Origin: Candidatus Gottesmanbacteria bacterium RIFCSPHIGHO2_02_FULL_39_14
Lineage (GTDB): Bacteria; Patescibacteriota; Microgenomatia; 2-02-FULL-39-11
Length of the DNA: 32,696 bases
NCBI GenBank assembly: GCA_001779205.1
Contig: MFJM01000035.1
Location: 1-32,696 of the forward strand
Direction: 5' to 3'
The notes below the pieces were generated by a model. The model ran no database searches and had not been told where the DNA came from. It worked only from the letters and a program-made list of their open reading frames with translations. The translations under genes were made by a program, and so were the position numbers. Shown here in pieces: positions 8,538-17,084 of the stretch (the first letter of the stretch is position 1; every line of letters begins with the position of its first letter).

Positions 8538-9212
8538 ATGAAACAGAAATATCTTATTGCTAACTGGAAATCAAATAAAACCACTTTCGAAGTCGAATCA
8601 TTTTTTAGACAACTTCAAAAAAAATTCGCTTCTCGTCAATTGACAAAAGCCGTTATACCCGTTATTTGTCCTGTTTTTGTTCATTTACATCTCGCCAAGC
8701 TACTGATTAATCAATTAAAATTGCCTATTTTTCTTGGCGCTCAGGATACTTCCCCTTTTGGCTTGGGTGCCTATACCGGTGAGGTTAGCTCCTCCCAGTT
8801 GAAGGAGTATATCTCCTTTTGTATAATCGGTCACTCGGAAAGAAGAAAATATTTTCAAGAATCAGATGATTTGTTAAAAAATAAGGTTGAATTAGCTGTC
8901 AAATGGGGGATGGAGGTTATTTTTTGCGTTCCGGACAGTTTAACTCCCATTCCTTCCCAGGTTAAAATCGTAGCTTATGAACCCGTTTTTGCCATCGGAA
9001 CAGGCAAGCCGGATACACCTGAAAATGCCCTAAAAGTAATTAAAGAAATCAAGATGAAACATAACATTCCATATGTACTATACGGAGGCAGTATTACTGC
9101 AGATAATATCAGTCAATATTTAACTCAAGAGGAGATAAACGGTGTTTTGGTGGGTGGAGCCAGTCTTGATCCTGACCATTATTTTAGGATGATGATAAAT
9201 GCGTCCGCTTAA
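8538..9212 (+). CDS. tpiA: Triosephosphate isomerase (start moved to 8538 from ORF-track 8487)
   Basis: MKQKYLIANWKSNKT, FLGAQDTSPFGLGAYTGEVSS, IIGHSERRKYFQE, IVAYEPVFAIGTG, YVLYGGSI, GVLVGGASL. Confidence 0.93.
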   Translation: MKQKYLIANWKSNKTTFEVESFFRQLQKKFASRQLTKAVIPVICPVFVHLHLAKLLINQLKLPIFLGAQDTSPFGLGAYTGEVSSSQLKEYISFCIIGHSERRKYFQESDDLLKNKVELAVKWGMEVIFCVPDSLTPIPSQVKIVAYEPVFAIGTGKPDTPENALKVIKEIKMKHNIPYVLYGGSITADNISQYLTQEEINGVLVGGASLDPDHYFRMMINASA

Positions 9213-10296
9213 ACGGAAATTCCTTAAATTTATAAAACCGCTTCTGTTAAGCCTCTTGGCTATTTTTGTTATAGTGGTTATTTTAGTTTTAATAAAAACT
9301 GTCAAACCTCTTTATGACTTTGCCTCGAAAAATAAGCTGTCTCCGTTTTCTTTTATTTCACTCCTATTAGAACGTCAGCCTCGTTTAAAATTAACTGACA
9401 ACAGGACTAATATCATAATTCTTGGGGTCTCCGGAACCAATCATGAAGGTGCTAATTTAACCGATTCTAATATTTTTCTATCTATTGATTTTAAAAAAGG
9501 AGATATTGTTATGGTGTCCGTTCCTAGGGACATCTATCTACCGTCACTAAAGACCAAAATCAACTCCGTCTATTATTACGGTAATCAAAAAAAGGCAGGG
9601 GGCGGTTTGATTTTAGCTAAATCTGCAATATCCGAGGTTTTGGGTCAACCGGTAAGTTATGCTTTCAAAATTGATTTTACCGCCTTTAAAAATATCATTG
9701 ATATGATCGGCGGAATTGATATTGAAGTGGAAGAAGGTTTCGAGGATAAGTTTTATCCTATTCCCGGAAAAGAAAATGATTTCTGTTCCGGCGATCCCCA
9801 GTATTTATGCCGTTATGAAACAATCAGTTTTCCCAAAGGCCGTCTGCATATGGAAGGTGAAAGAAGTTTAAAATTTGTCCGCAGCCGTTATTCAGAAGAT
9901 AAGGAAGGTACTGATTTTTCCAGGTCCCGTAGGCAACAGCAGGTTATTAATGCTATAGCTAATAAAGTTAAAAGTATGCTCACCATAAAAAACCTTCCTC
10001 TCTTAAAAAGAATGTTTGATGAAACTTATAAATATCTGGAAACTGACATGAATCTTGCTGAAATGATGTCGGCAGCAAAATATTTCTATTTCCACCGAAA
10101 TCCAACTATTCGTCAGGTGGTTCTGGATACCGGAAACGAGGTTAATAAAATTCCCGGACTTTTAATTAATCCCCCCCTTTGGCAATATGACGGAATCTGG
10201 GTACTCGTCCCCAGAACCGGCGATTACAAGGAAATCCATGACTATATATCCTGTCAACTGAAAAAAGCCAACTGTCAAATTAAACCTCAAGTTTAG
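9199..10296 (+). CDS. LytR-CpsA-Psr (LCP) family cell-envelope glycopolymer transferase
   Basis: N-terminal TM; NIIILGVSGTNHEGANLTDSNIFLSIDFKKGDIVMVSVPRDIYLP; SLKFVRSRYSEDKEGTDFSRSRRQQQVI. Confidence 0.93.
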   Translation: MRPLKRKFLKFIKPLLLSLLAIFVIVVILVLIKTVKPLYDFASKNKLSPFSFISLLLERQPRLKLTDNRTNIIILGVSGTNHEGANLTDSNIFLSIDFKKGDIVMVSVPRDIYLPSLKTKINSVYYYGNQKKAGGGLILAKSAISEVLGQPVSYAFKIDFTAFKNIIDMIGGIDIEVEEGFEDKFYPIPGKENDFCSGDPQYLCRYETISFPKGRLHMEGERSLKFVRSRYSEDKEGTDFSRSRRQQQVINAIANKVKSMLTIKNLPLLKRMFDETYKYLETDMNLAEMMSAAKYFYFHRNPTIRQVVLDTGNEVNKIPGLLINPPLWQYDGIWVLVPRTGDYKEIHDYISCQLKKANCQIKPQV

Positions 10297-10297
10297 G

Positions 10298-11668
10298 TCA
10301 GAGAAGCAGTTTGATTCCCACTATAACTAACATCACACCTCCGCCTAAGAAAAGATTGGTTAATCCGGCATTACCTGGTCTGGGCGGTATAGGAGTAATT
10401 ACTTCAGAGGGCGTTGGCGTTGGTGTTTCAATCGGTGTCGGAGTTAAAGTAGGTGTTGGAGATGGCGTTGGTGTAGAAGTGACCTCGGGTGTAACAGTGA
10501 TTCCTGTTGGTGGTGTCGTCACCGGCGTTTCCGTAGGCGTCAGTGTGCCGGATGGAGTTGCTTCACCTAAAACCGATTCTCCGCTTTTTAAAACCACAAA
10601 ATCCCGGGAAATACTAACCGTTTTTCCCGTATTATCGACTCCCGTAATGGTGATGGTATGTCTTCCGGGAGATAATGGTATTTTTGGCCGGTATTCCCAA
10701 GTTCCATCAGACTTTACTGTAACGATAGCCGTTTCCGTTTCCGACATAAGCGTGATTTTTATTTTATTTCCGATAATGCCAATTCCCCTAATTTTTGGAT
10801 TCTGATCAATCGTTGTATCCATTTCTACCCGCGGAAATAAAATATCAATTCCGTTTTTGGCAATGTTCACGCTTCTGTTTCCCAGAACCTTAGCTTGACT
10901 TGATTGCGTACCACTTAGCTTAGTTGTTAGAAAATTATATGTCTTACCTATTTCAATTGGCGGCAGTTTGGAATTGGCCTTGACCAGTCCTAAATTCGTC
11001 AATACCGAAGCATATTGATCAGGTGCATTTTTTATTGTCAGTTGAATAGTTGATTCATCGGATAAATCCGGTCGGCTCAATAAATCCTGGTTTCTTAAAT
11101 TATTCAAAGGAATGATAAACATTCCGCTTCGATCGGATCTTCCCGATACCGGGGCGGCATTACCAATTAGGAGATAAATTATGGCACTCTCTACAGGTTG
11201 TTTGTTTTTATCAATTATCTGTCCGGATAAAGGAGGCAGATCAAGGCTTTTAATGAGTTTGACACCGGTTTTTTGAATAAATTCCGGACATTTTTGCCGT
11301 TTGCAGACTTGTAGGGATGAGGCAATTTTTATTTTATATTTGCTGTTCTGCTCCAGATTTTTAAGGGTAAACATATGGGTCATTCTTTCTTTCGGTTTTC
11401 CGTAATCCAAATCATCCAGAATGAATGTATTTTTATTTTGTCCTGTTACTTGAACTGAACCTAATTTTGGAGAATCGGTTAAATAGGATATGGTGATGGA
11501 GTTATCGCTGATATTGGAAAAGTGCACCTCACTCGGTTTGGGATAGTCGGAGGCTTTAGAAGTTATGTTTTGATAATTTCCGGAAAGTGTAAGAGCTCCC
11601 CCTATTCCTGCCAGAATTATCAATAAACCAATTATTGTGGGGATCCTCCGTTCTTTGCGGTACATCAA
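10298..11668 (-). CDS. Secreted/anchored protein: FnIII-like, Cna_B/CarboxypepD_reg-like and Ig-like segments, Pro/Thr stalk, C-terminal TM
   Basis: PSEVHFSNISDNSITISYLTDSP; LSGQIIDKNKQPVESAIIYL; AIVTVKSDGTWEYRPKIPLSPGRHTITITGVDNTGKT; TPTPSPTPTLTPTP; terminal NLFLGGGVMLVIVGIKLLL. Confidence 0.75.
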   Translation of the reverse strand: MMYRKERRIPTIIGLLIILAGIGGALTLSGNYQNITSKASDYPKPSEVHFSNISDNSITISYLTDSPKLGSVQVTGQNKNTFILDDLDYGKPKERMTHMFTLKNLEQNSKYKIKIASSLQVCKRQKCPEFIQKTGVKLIKSLDLPPLSGQIIDKNKQPVESAIIYLLIGNAAPVSGRSDRSGMFIIPLNNLRNQDLLSRPDLSDESTIQLTIKNAPDQYASVLTNLGLVKANSKLPPIEIGKTYNFLTTKLSGTQSSQAKVLGNRSVNIAKNGIDILFPRVEMDTTIDQNPKIRGIGIIGNKIKITLMSETETAIVTVKSDGTWEYRPKIPLSPGRHTITITGVDNTGKTVSISRDFVVLKSGESVLGEATPSGTLTPTETPVTTPPTGITVTPEVTSTPTPSPTPTLTPTPIETPTPTPSEVITPIPPRPGNAGLTNLFLGGGVMLVIVGIKLLL

Positions 11669-11856
11669 ATATCCCTCCGAGTATTTAATTGATTGATTAT
11701 GTCACTGTCAAAGTAAGGTGTCAAAGGTGCTAATTTCTTTATTTCGGAAGCGTTAATTGCTGAAGTGTTTTTGGCATGGATTATCCCGAAGACCACCCAG
11801 GCAAAAACTGTCAGGAAGGTTATTATTGCTAAAATATATACCTCTTTACGGTTCAT
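11665..11856 (-). CDS. Small single-TM protein in pilus-like operon
   Basis: EVYILAIITFLTVFAWVVFGII helix; overlaps both neighbouring ORFs, suggesting coupling. Confidence 0.6.
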   Translation of the reverse strand: MNRKEVYILAIITFLTVFAWVVFGIIHAKNTSAINASEIKKLAPLTPYFDSDIINQLNTRRDI

Positions 11857-12457
11857 AATAAGCTCTGCCTTTCATGGTCATTCGGAGCGTTCCTGATACT
11901 GTACCCCCTTCAGGTGAAAAGTCTAAAGAATTAATTGTTATGATGCGTAAGGAATTCACCACATCATTTAAAAAAGAATTTATTTTTTCATAGTGGCCGA
12001 TAGCTATAAGAATAAAATTAATATTGTTTAAAGAATCGGTATTTTTTAAAATGGAAATAGGTGCGGCATCAATCTGTAGCTGATTAAGAGTGATTTCATT
12101 TTTTACCGCCAGTCTTTCCATGGTTTTGGCAAATTTGGTAAATTCTGAACCTCTCGGTAACGCCTTATCAAGAAGGGTAATTGAATTCCTGATTTTTTCA
12201 TATTCACTTTGAGCAGTAATAATGCTACTGATCTGATTTTCGTAATCCAAGCTTAAATTATTAAGATCTTTTAGCTCTCGCACTAATGATACGGCAGTAA
12301 TTAAAGTTGGTCTGATGGCAAACATTCCGAAAAAAGAAAGGGAAAATAGCGATAAAGTAATAGTAAAATATGAAGCTGCCTTATGGTTTTTAACTACCGG
12401 TTGAAGGCGTTTTCGGGTTTTATGGATTAGGTTGTATCTGATTTGTTCAAAACGCAT
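11846..12457 (-). CDS. PilO-like type IV pilus inner-membrane component
   Basis: Single N-terminal TM, coiled coil, then LNQLQIDAAPIS...IAIGHYEKINSFLNDVVNSLRIITINSLDFS; adjacent to a PilN-like gene. Confidence 0.65.
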   Translation of the reverse strand: MRFEQIRYNLIHKTRKRLQPVVKNHKAASYFTITLSLFSLSFFGMFAIRPTLITAVSLVRELKDLNNLSLDYENQISSIITAQSEYEKIRNSITLLDKALPRGSEFTKFAKTMERLAVKNEITLNQLQIDAAPISILKNTDSLNNINFILIAIGHYEKINSFLNDVVNSLRIITINSLDFSPEGGTVSGTLRMTMKGRAYYEP

Positions 12458-12478
12458 AAAGTTTAATGAGACGGGATC

Positions 12479-13066
12479 TTATTCATACGAACTGACTGCA
12501 ATTTTTGCCTGTAACCGGAACTCAACTTTCCCGTCTGCCCGTCTTTTTAAGTCTTCCAGTTGAATATCGGTTAACAGTTTTTCATCTTGTATTCTTTTGA
12601 GGAGGTGATTAAAAGTTTTTAGATTTTCCGATATAGCCACAAATTTTACAATATCTTTGGAAAATGATAACAAGGCAAAAGTTGTTTCCGTCGGAGTATT
12701 TTTTTCCAAAAAATTAATTACCCGAAGGTAAATATCCTGATTTGTTACCAAAAGTTTTATGTCAGATAGTCTCTTCTGCACTCTTTTTATCTCCGTTTCC
12801 ATTTCTCCGATCGATTCAATTAAGGCTCTTTTTTGTGCCACTGCTTCCTTCAAATCGGTCCGGTCACGATCGATTTTAAATCTTGTAAAAAAGACAGACA
12901 ATACTACAATTTGGATGATTATGATGATATAACGGCCATAGGTTAATGCCCAATTTAAAAATTGAGAAGATATTGATAATTCTTCTTCTGGTTTGATTAA
13001 AAGATTAATTCCTGATTTTTTGTGGAGTTTTGCCATAATTTTTACCAATGTCAAATGATCCCGCAT
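12479..13066 (-). CDS. PilN-like type IV pilus component; MAKLHKKSGINLL (start 13036) is the more likely start
   Basis: GINLLIKPEE...TM, coiled coil QKRLSDIKLL, FLEKNTPTETTFALLSFSKDIVKFVAISENLKTFNHLLKRI. Confidence 0.65.
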   Translation of the reverse strand: MRDHLTLVKIMAKLHKKSGINLLIKPEEELSISSQFLNWALTYGRYIIIIIQIVVLSVFFTRFKIDRDRTDLKEAVAQKRALIESIGEMETEIKRVQKRLSDIKLLVTNQDIYLRVINFLEKNTPTETTFALLSFSKDIVKFVAISENLKTFNHLLKRIQDEKLLTDIQLEDLKRRADGKVEFRLQAKIAVSSYE

Positions 13067-13127
13067 CCGTCGGGACTGAAATTATTATACATAATTTTAA
13101 GGGGTCAGGTAGAAGGAAAAGAAGATG

Positions 13128-13379
13128 TTATTTATTCTTCGTTTTTTGTTTAATTAGTTTTGCCAACCCCGATTTAAGTCTGGCTACTTTGTTTTTATGA
13201 AAGATATTTTTTTTCATTGCCCGATCTAATAGAGAATAAGTTTTATTTAATAACTTCTGAGAAGGAGTTTTACGGAATTTTTTAATCGACGAGAAGGTCG
13301 ACCTTTTAACGATATCGTTATATTTTTGGCGCCGAACATCCTGTCTTAATTTCTTTTTGGCACTCCTAGTGACCGGCAT
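13128..13379 (-). CDS. rpsT: 30S ribosomal protein bS20
   Basis: MPVTRSAKKKLRQDVRRQKYND...SSIKKFRKT...LDRAMKKNIFHKNKVARLKSGLAKLI. Confidence 0.92.
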   Translation of the reverse strand: MPVTRSAKKKLRQDVRRQKYNDIVKRSTFSSIKKFRKTPSQKLLNKTYSLLDRAMKKNIFHKNKVARLKSGLAKLIKQKTKNK

Positions 13380-13409
13380 GATTTAAGTAGTATACTTGTG
13401 TAACAGAAG

Positions 13410-15074
13410 ATGGTCAAGTTATTAAAAAAAACCATCAGTCTTTTAAACCGGCGTCAGGACAATATTTTATCGGCAGCCTCCGTCATCATGACTGCCGTTG
13501 CTTTTTCCAGAATATTGGGACTGCTTCGGGATAGATTGCTGGCTGCCCGCTTCTCACCGGAAGATTTGGGTGTTTATTACGCCGCCTTTAGACTCCCCAA
13601 TATGGTTTTTGAACTTTTGGTGATGGGTGCTTTATCAACAGCCTTTATACCGGTATTTACTTCCTATCTTGATACTAAGGGGAAGGATAAAGCTTTCTCC
13701 CTGGCTTCATCAGTTATCAATGTTGGGATGGTTTTTTTAGTTATCGCCTCAATTCCTCTTTTAATCTTTACCAAGCCGGTATCGCTTTTTTTAGCTCCCG
13801 GTTTTAACCCTCAACAAATAAGTATTATGGTTGATTTCACCAGAATAATGATCATCGCTCAAGTTTTTCCTTTGCTTATTGGAAATTTTTTGACGGGGAT
13901 TTTACAGTCGTACCATAACTTTATCGTACCTTCCTTGGCACCGGTCATCTATAATCTGGGGATAATCTTCGGTATTATTTTCTTAACTCCCTTAATAGGC
14001 TTGTACGCACCGGTGGTCGGCGTGGTCATAGGCGCTCTCCTATTTTCCCTTATTCAGATTCCGGCTGTTCTATCATCTGGTTACCGTCATACTATGTCCT
14101 TTTCCTTATCTGATCCGGGTGTCAGAACGGTTGGTAAACTGATGCTCCCCAGAACTCTGGGTTTGGCTGTTTCTCAGATTGACACCACTATTGATTTGAT
14201 CCTCTCGACTTTATTGGGTGCATCCTCGGTTACTGTTTTTAATTTCGCTCAACATCTTCAGCAGCTGCCGATAGGTTTGTTCGGCGCCTCAATAGCTCAG
14301 GCAACTCTGCCTACGCTGTCATCCTCCTATGCCCGCAAAGATAATGTTACCTTCAAACAAATATTTCTGTCCTCATTCCATCAGATATTATTTTTAGTCG
14401 TCCCTTTGTCTTTCATGCTGATTGTTTTGCGTATTCCGGTAGTCCGCCTGGTCTTTGGAGCCTCCACTTTATTTGATTGGGAATCAACTGTCGCCACGGG
14501 TAAAACCCTGGCCTATTTTTCTATCTCCCTATTTGCCCAAAGTCTGGTACATTTATTAGCCCGAAGTTTTTATGCACTTCATGATAGCCGGACTCCGGTT
14601 ATTATCGGTGCTGTGGCTGTGGCTACTAATACCGTCTTATCAATTATTTTTGTCCTCGGATGGCATCTGCCGGTTTGGTCACTGGGATTGTCGGCGACCA
14701 TCGGCAGTTTCGTCAATATGCTGCTGTTGACCTTTTTTCTCTATCGGAGGATTGACTCTATCACCGCCCGGGAAGTATTTCTGCCTGCGCTAAAAATCTT
14801 TCTTGCAGCTTCAGTTTCCGCTGTAGCCCTTTATATTCCTATTAAATTATTGGATCAATTGGTCTTTGATACTACCCGTACCATCAATTTATTATTTCTG
14901 ACCGGCATCTCCATGAGTCTTGGAATTTTTGTTTATTTATTTTTTGCCTGGTTTTTGGATATATCCCAGGTAGCCGTTATCCTGAAATTATTTTCCTATC
15001 TTAATCGCAAAAAAGCTAAAGTGACCATCGATACCACTCAGGAAGTCGTCAACGTTTCCGATACCACACCTTAA
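13410..15074 (+). CDS. murJ: Lipid II flippase MurJ/MviN
   Basis: ASVIMTAVAFSRILGLLRDRLLAARF, AFRLPNMVFELLVMGALSTAFIPVF, polytopic throughout. Confidence 0.95.
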   Translation: MVKLLKKTISLLNRRQDNILSAASVIMTAVAFSRILGLLRDRLLAARFSPEDLGVYYAAFRLPNMVFELLVMGALSTAFIPVFTSYLDTKGKDKAFSLASSVINVGMVFLVIASIPLLIFTKPVSLFLAPGFNPQQISIMVDFTRIMIIAQVFPLLIGNFLTGILQSYHNFIVPSLAPVIYNLGIIFGIIFLTPLIGLYAPVVGVVIGALLFSLIQIPAVLSSGYRHTMSFSLSDPGVRTVGKLMLPRTLGLAVSQIDTTIDLILSTLLGASSVTVFNFAQHLQQLPIGLFGASIAQATLPTLSSSYARKDNVTFKQIFLSSFHQILFLVVPLSFMLIVLRIPVVRLVFGASTLFDWESTVATGKTLAYFSISLFAQSLVHLLARSFYALHDSRTPVIIGAVAVATNTVLSIIFVLGWHLPVWSLGLSATIGSFVNMLLLTFFLYRRIDSITAREVFLPALKIFLAASVSAVALYIPIKLLDQLVFDTTRTINLLFLTGISMSLGIFVYLFFAWFLDISQVAVILKLFSYLNRKKAKVTIDTTQEVVNVSDTTP

Positions 15075-16987
15075 TTAAAATCACGTTTAAAGGAAACCAC
15101 CCCTTCTCTTATTATTTCCAGGTTATCAATTGCTCCGTTAAAAGGATAAAAACTGATTCCGGTGATCTTGGAGACTGAATTATAGATAGGGCTGTTTTTA
15201 TCACTAGTTATATCATCGGCGCGCAATGATATTTTATCAGAACTAAATCTGATCTGGACTTTATGCCATCTTTCTTCATTAAGATTTCCTGCTGGAATTG
15301 CCAGACGGTCCGCATTTTTATTATCAGAGGCTGTTAAAAGCCAGAAATCAATATCATTGGAAGTCACTTTTTTAAAAATAACTTCTATTTTTTCCGTATC
15401 TTCACGGGCAAGTTCAAGTTTCAAGACATTAATTTCCGGAATTTCTTCACCTGTCCATAACGGTTTGATATCAAAACTGATTTCACTATTCGGAGTTATT
15501 TCAAATTCAAAAGGATCGAGCTTAAAATCATCATTTCCTGTTAATGCTAATGCTTTATCCCCAGCCTGGTTACCGGCTCCATCGATGTATTGAGCCAAAT
15601 GACCGCTTTTTTTTATCTCCAAAAGCCTGATTGAATTGGGCAACATGATAAACTGAAGTTTTAACTGTCCGTCAGTTGACACCATCTCGGAAACATTAAC
15701 TGAATTCGTTAATATTTGCTGATTTTTAATTTTATAGATTCCGGAGTCTAAACCGGTAACAGTAACGGGGACATTTTCCCAATTTTGTCCTCGCCAGTCA
15801 TAATTTCCTATCAGTATATTAATAGTTTCATCGGTTGTTTTTGAAGCCAAAGCTGTTACATTACTGCCCCAACCGGATATTTTTAATTTTGTTCCTAAAA
15901 GTAGCGTTGAAGCTGCCAAAGCTTTAAATCTTGGTTTCAGTTTTAAAGGTATTTCATCTTTTTCATGGGTCATCAAACCCCATTTTCCTCCGCCTGACGG
16001 AGGTCCGTCTTTTATTTCAAATGCAAACGGCCGATTAATCTCGCTCTCGATCTTAAAGATGGTCGCCATGGCATGGGCTGCCGCTTTATCAGAATTATTA
16101 TTTAGGTTTCTTTCCGAATCCAATCCCCATTCTGATAAAACCAGCGGCAGTTCGGAGAACTTAGGGTATTTTGATAATAATTTCCGTATTCCCCTGACAT
16201 CTTCCCTGAATCTATCGGGATTAGAGTGATAACGGTGCCAGGAATAAAAATCCAACCGTAGATTATTTTTATCAATATAAGATACAAAATCATCGACCCA
16301 TTTCGGGTAGAATGAGCCAACCGCCGGCCCGCCTATAAAAAAATTATTAACATTTTCCGCATCCCTTGCCCCATACGAGGCAAATTGATATAGAAGGTTA
16401 TAATTTTTGTTTCCTCCTAATTTCCATGAGCCGAATTGGGGCAGATCCGGTTCATTCCACACTTCATAATAAACCTCTTTTAAATTTATATTTGCTTTAC
16501 CACTGTAATGTTCGATAGTTGCCTTCACCAACTTCTGCCAGTTTGCCCAATCACTAGGAATATCTATAACCGATTGATTAGGCGTAAATTGTCTGGGCAT
16601 GTAAGAAAGTGAAAAAAACGGTTTCGCTCCCATCGTCAGAATATCGGAAACACTCTGATCGAGTTTGGAAAAGTCATATTGCCCATTACCTTTAACTACG
16701 TCGTAAAAATCATATATATGATCAAGGCGGATATATTGCGGCTTAAGAAGTTTCATTCTTTCTACGGTATTATTCAGCATCGGTGGCGGTTCTTCTCCTC
16801 CCTGGGCAAAATTCAGCCAATTGCCCTTAAATTCTCCGTCAATGGTCAATGTATCAACTACCAAATTAGCTTTTTTAACGGAAGCACGTGATAGATAGGT
16901 GATCACCTGACTTTGCGTCCAGATAAAAAGGGGTAATAAAAGAATCAAAAATATTAAAAAAAATATTTGCCGGTAATTTTTTGTCAT
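15071..16987 (-). CDS. Membrane-anchored glycoside hydrolase, GH39-like, with C-terminal beta-rich domain
   Basis: N-terminal TM; YIRLDHIYDFYDVV, VYYEVWNEPDLPQFGSW (acid/base NEP), DFYSWHRYHSNP, LVLSEWGLD (nucleophile region). Confidence 0.8.
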   Translation of the reverse strand: MTKNYRQIFFLIFLILLLPLFIWTQSQVITYLSRASVKKANLVVDTLTIDGEFKGNWLNFAQGGEEPPPMLNNTVERMKLLKPQYIRLDHIYDFYDVVKGNGQYDFSKLDQSVSDILTMGAKPFFSLSYMPRQFTPNQSVIDIPSDWANWQKLVKATIEHYSGKANINLKEVYYEVWNEPDLPQFGSWKLGGNKNYNLLYQFASYGARDAENVNNFFIGGPAVGSFYPKWVDDFVSYIDKNNLRLDFYSWHRYHSNPDRFREDVRGIRKLLSKYPKFSELPLVLSEWGLDSERNLNNNSDKAAAHAMATIFKIESEINRPFAFEIKDGPPSGGGKWGLMTHEKDEIPLKLKPRFKALAASTLLLGTKLKISGWGSNVTALASKTTDETINILIGNYDWRGQNWENVPVTVTGLDSGIYKIKNQQILTNSVNVSEMVSTDGQLKLQFIMLPNSIRLLEIKKSGHLAQYIDGAGNQAGDKALALTGNDDFKLDPFEFEITPNSEISFDIKPLWTGEEIPEINVLKLELAREDTEKIEVIFKKVTSNDIDFWLLTASDNKNADRLAIPAGNLNEERWHKVQIRFSSDKISLRADDITSDKNSPIYNSVSKITGISFYPFNGAIDNLEIIREGVVSFKRDFN

Positions 16988-17043
16988 ATAATTTATAAAC
17001 GAAAATAAAACCCTGAAAAAATGTTAGCAGAAAAATGTTTCCC

Positions 17044-17072
17044 TTGACAAACTTTAGCAGTCATGATATCTT
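17044..17072 (+). promoter_or_regulatory. Sigma70-type promoter for hrcA: TTGACA-N17-TATCTT
   Basis: TTGACA 17044-17049, TATCTT 17067-17072; ATG at 17085, implying a very short leader. Confidence 0.75.
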
Positions 17073-17080
17073 ACTGCTAA
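17054..17080. promoter_or_regulatory. CIRCE-like HrcA operator, variant
   Basis: TTAGCAGTC-N9-TACTGCTAA. Consensus is TTAGCACTC-N9-GAGTGCTAA; the arm changes are complementary. Confidence 0.88.
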
Positions 17081-17084
17081 TTAT

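Noticed and set aside
10390-10560. GGTGTT/GGCGTT-like low-complexity tract as possible CRISPR or satellite
   Set aside because: Encodes the Thr/Pro stalk; units irregular, no spacer structure.
10311-10805. ORF 10311..10805 (+), Gly/Val-rich 164 aa
   Set aside because: Antisense shadow of the Pro/Thr-rich stalk; GVGVG pattern is the complement of the PT repeats.
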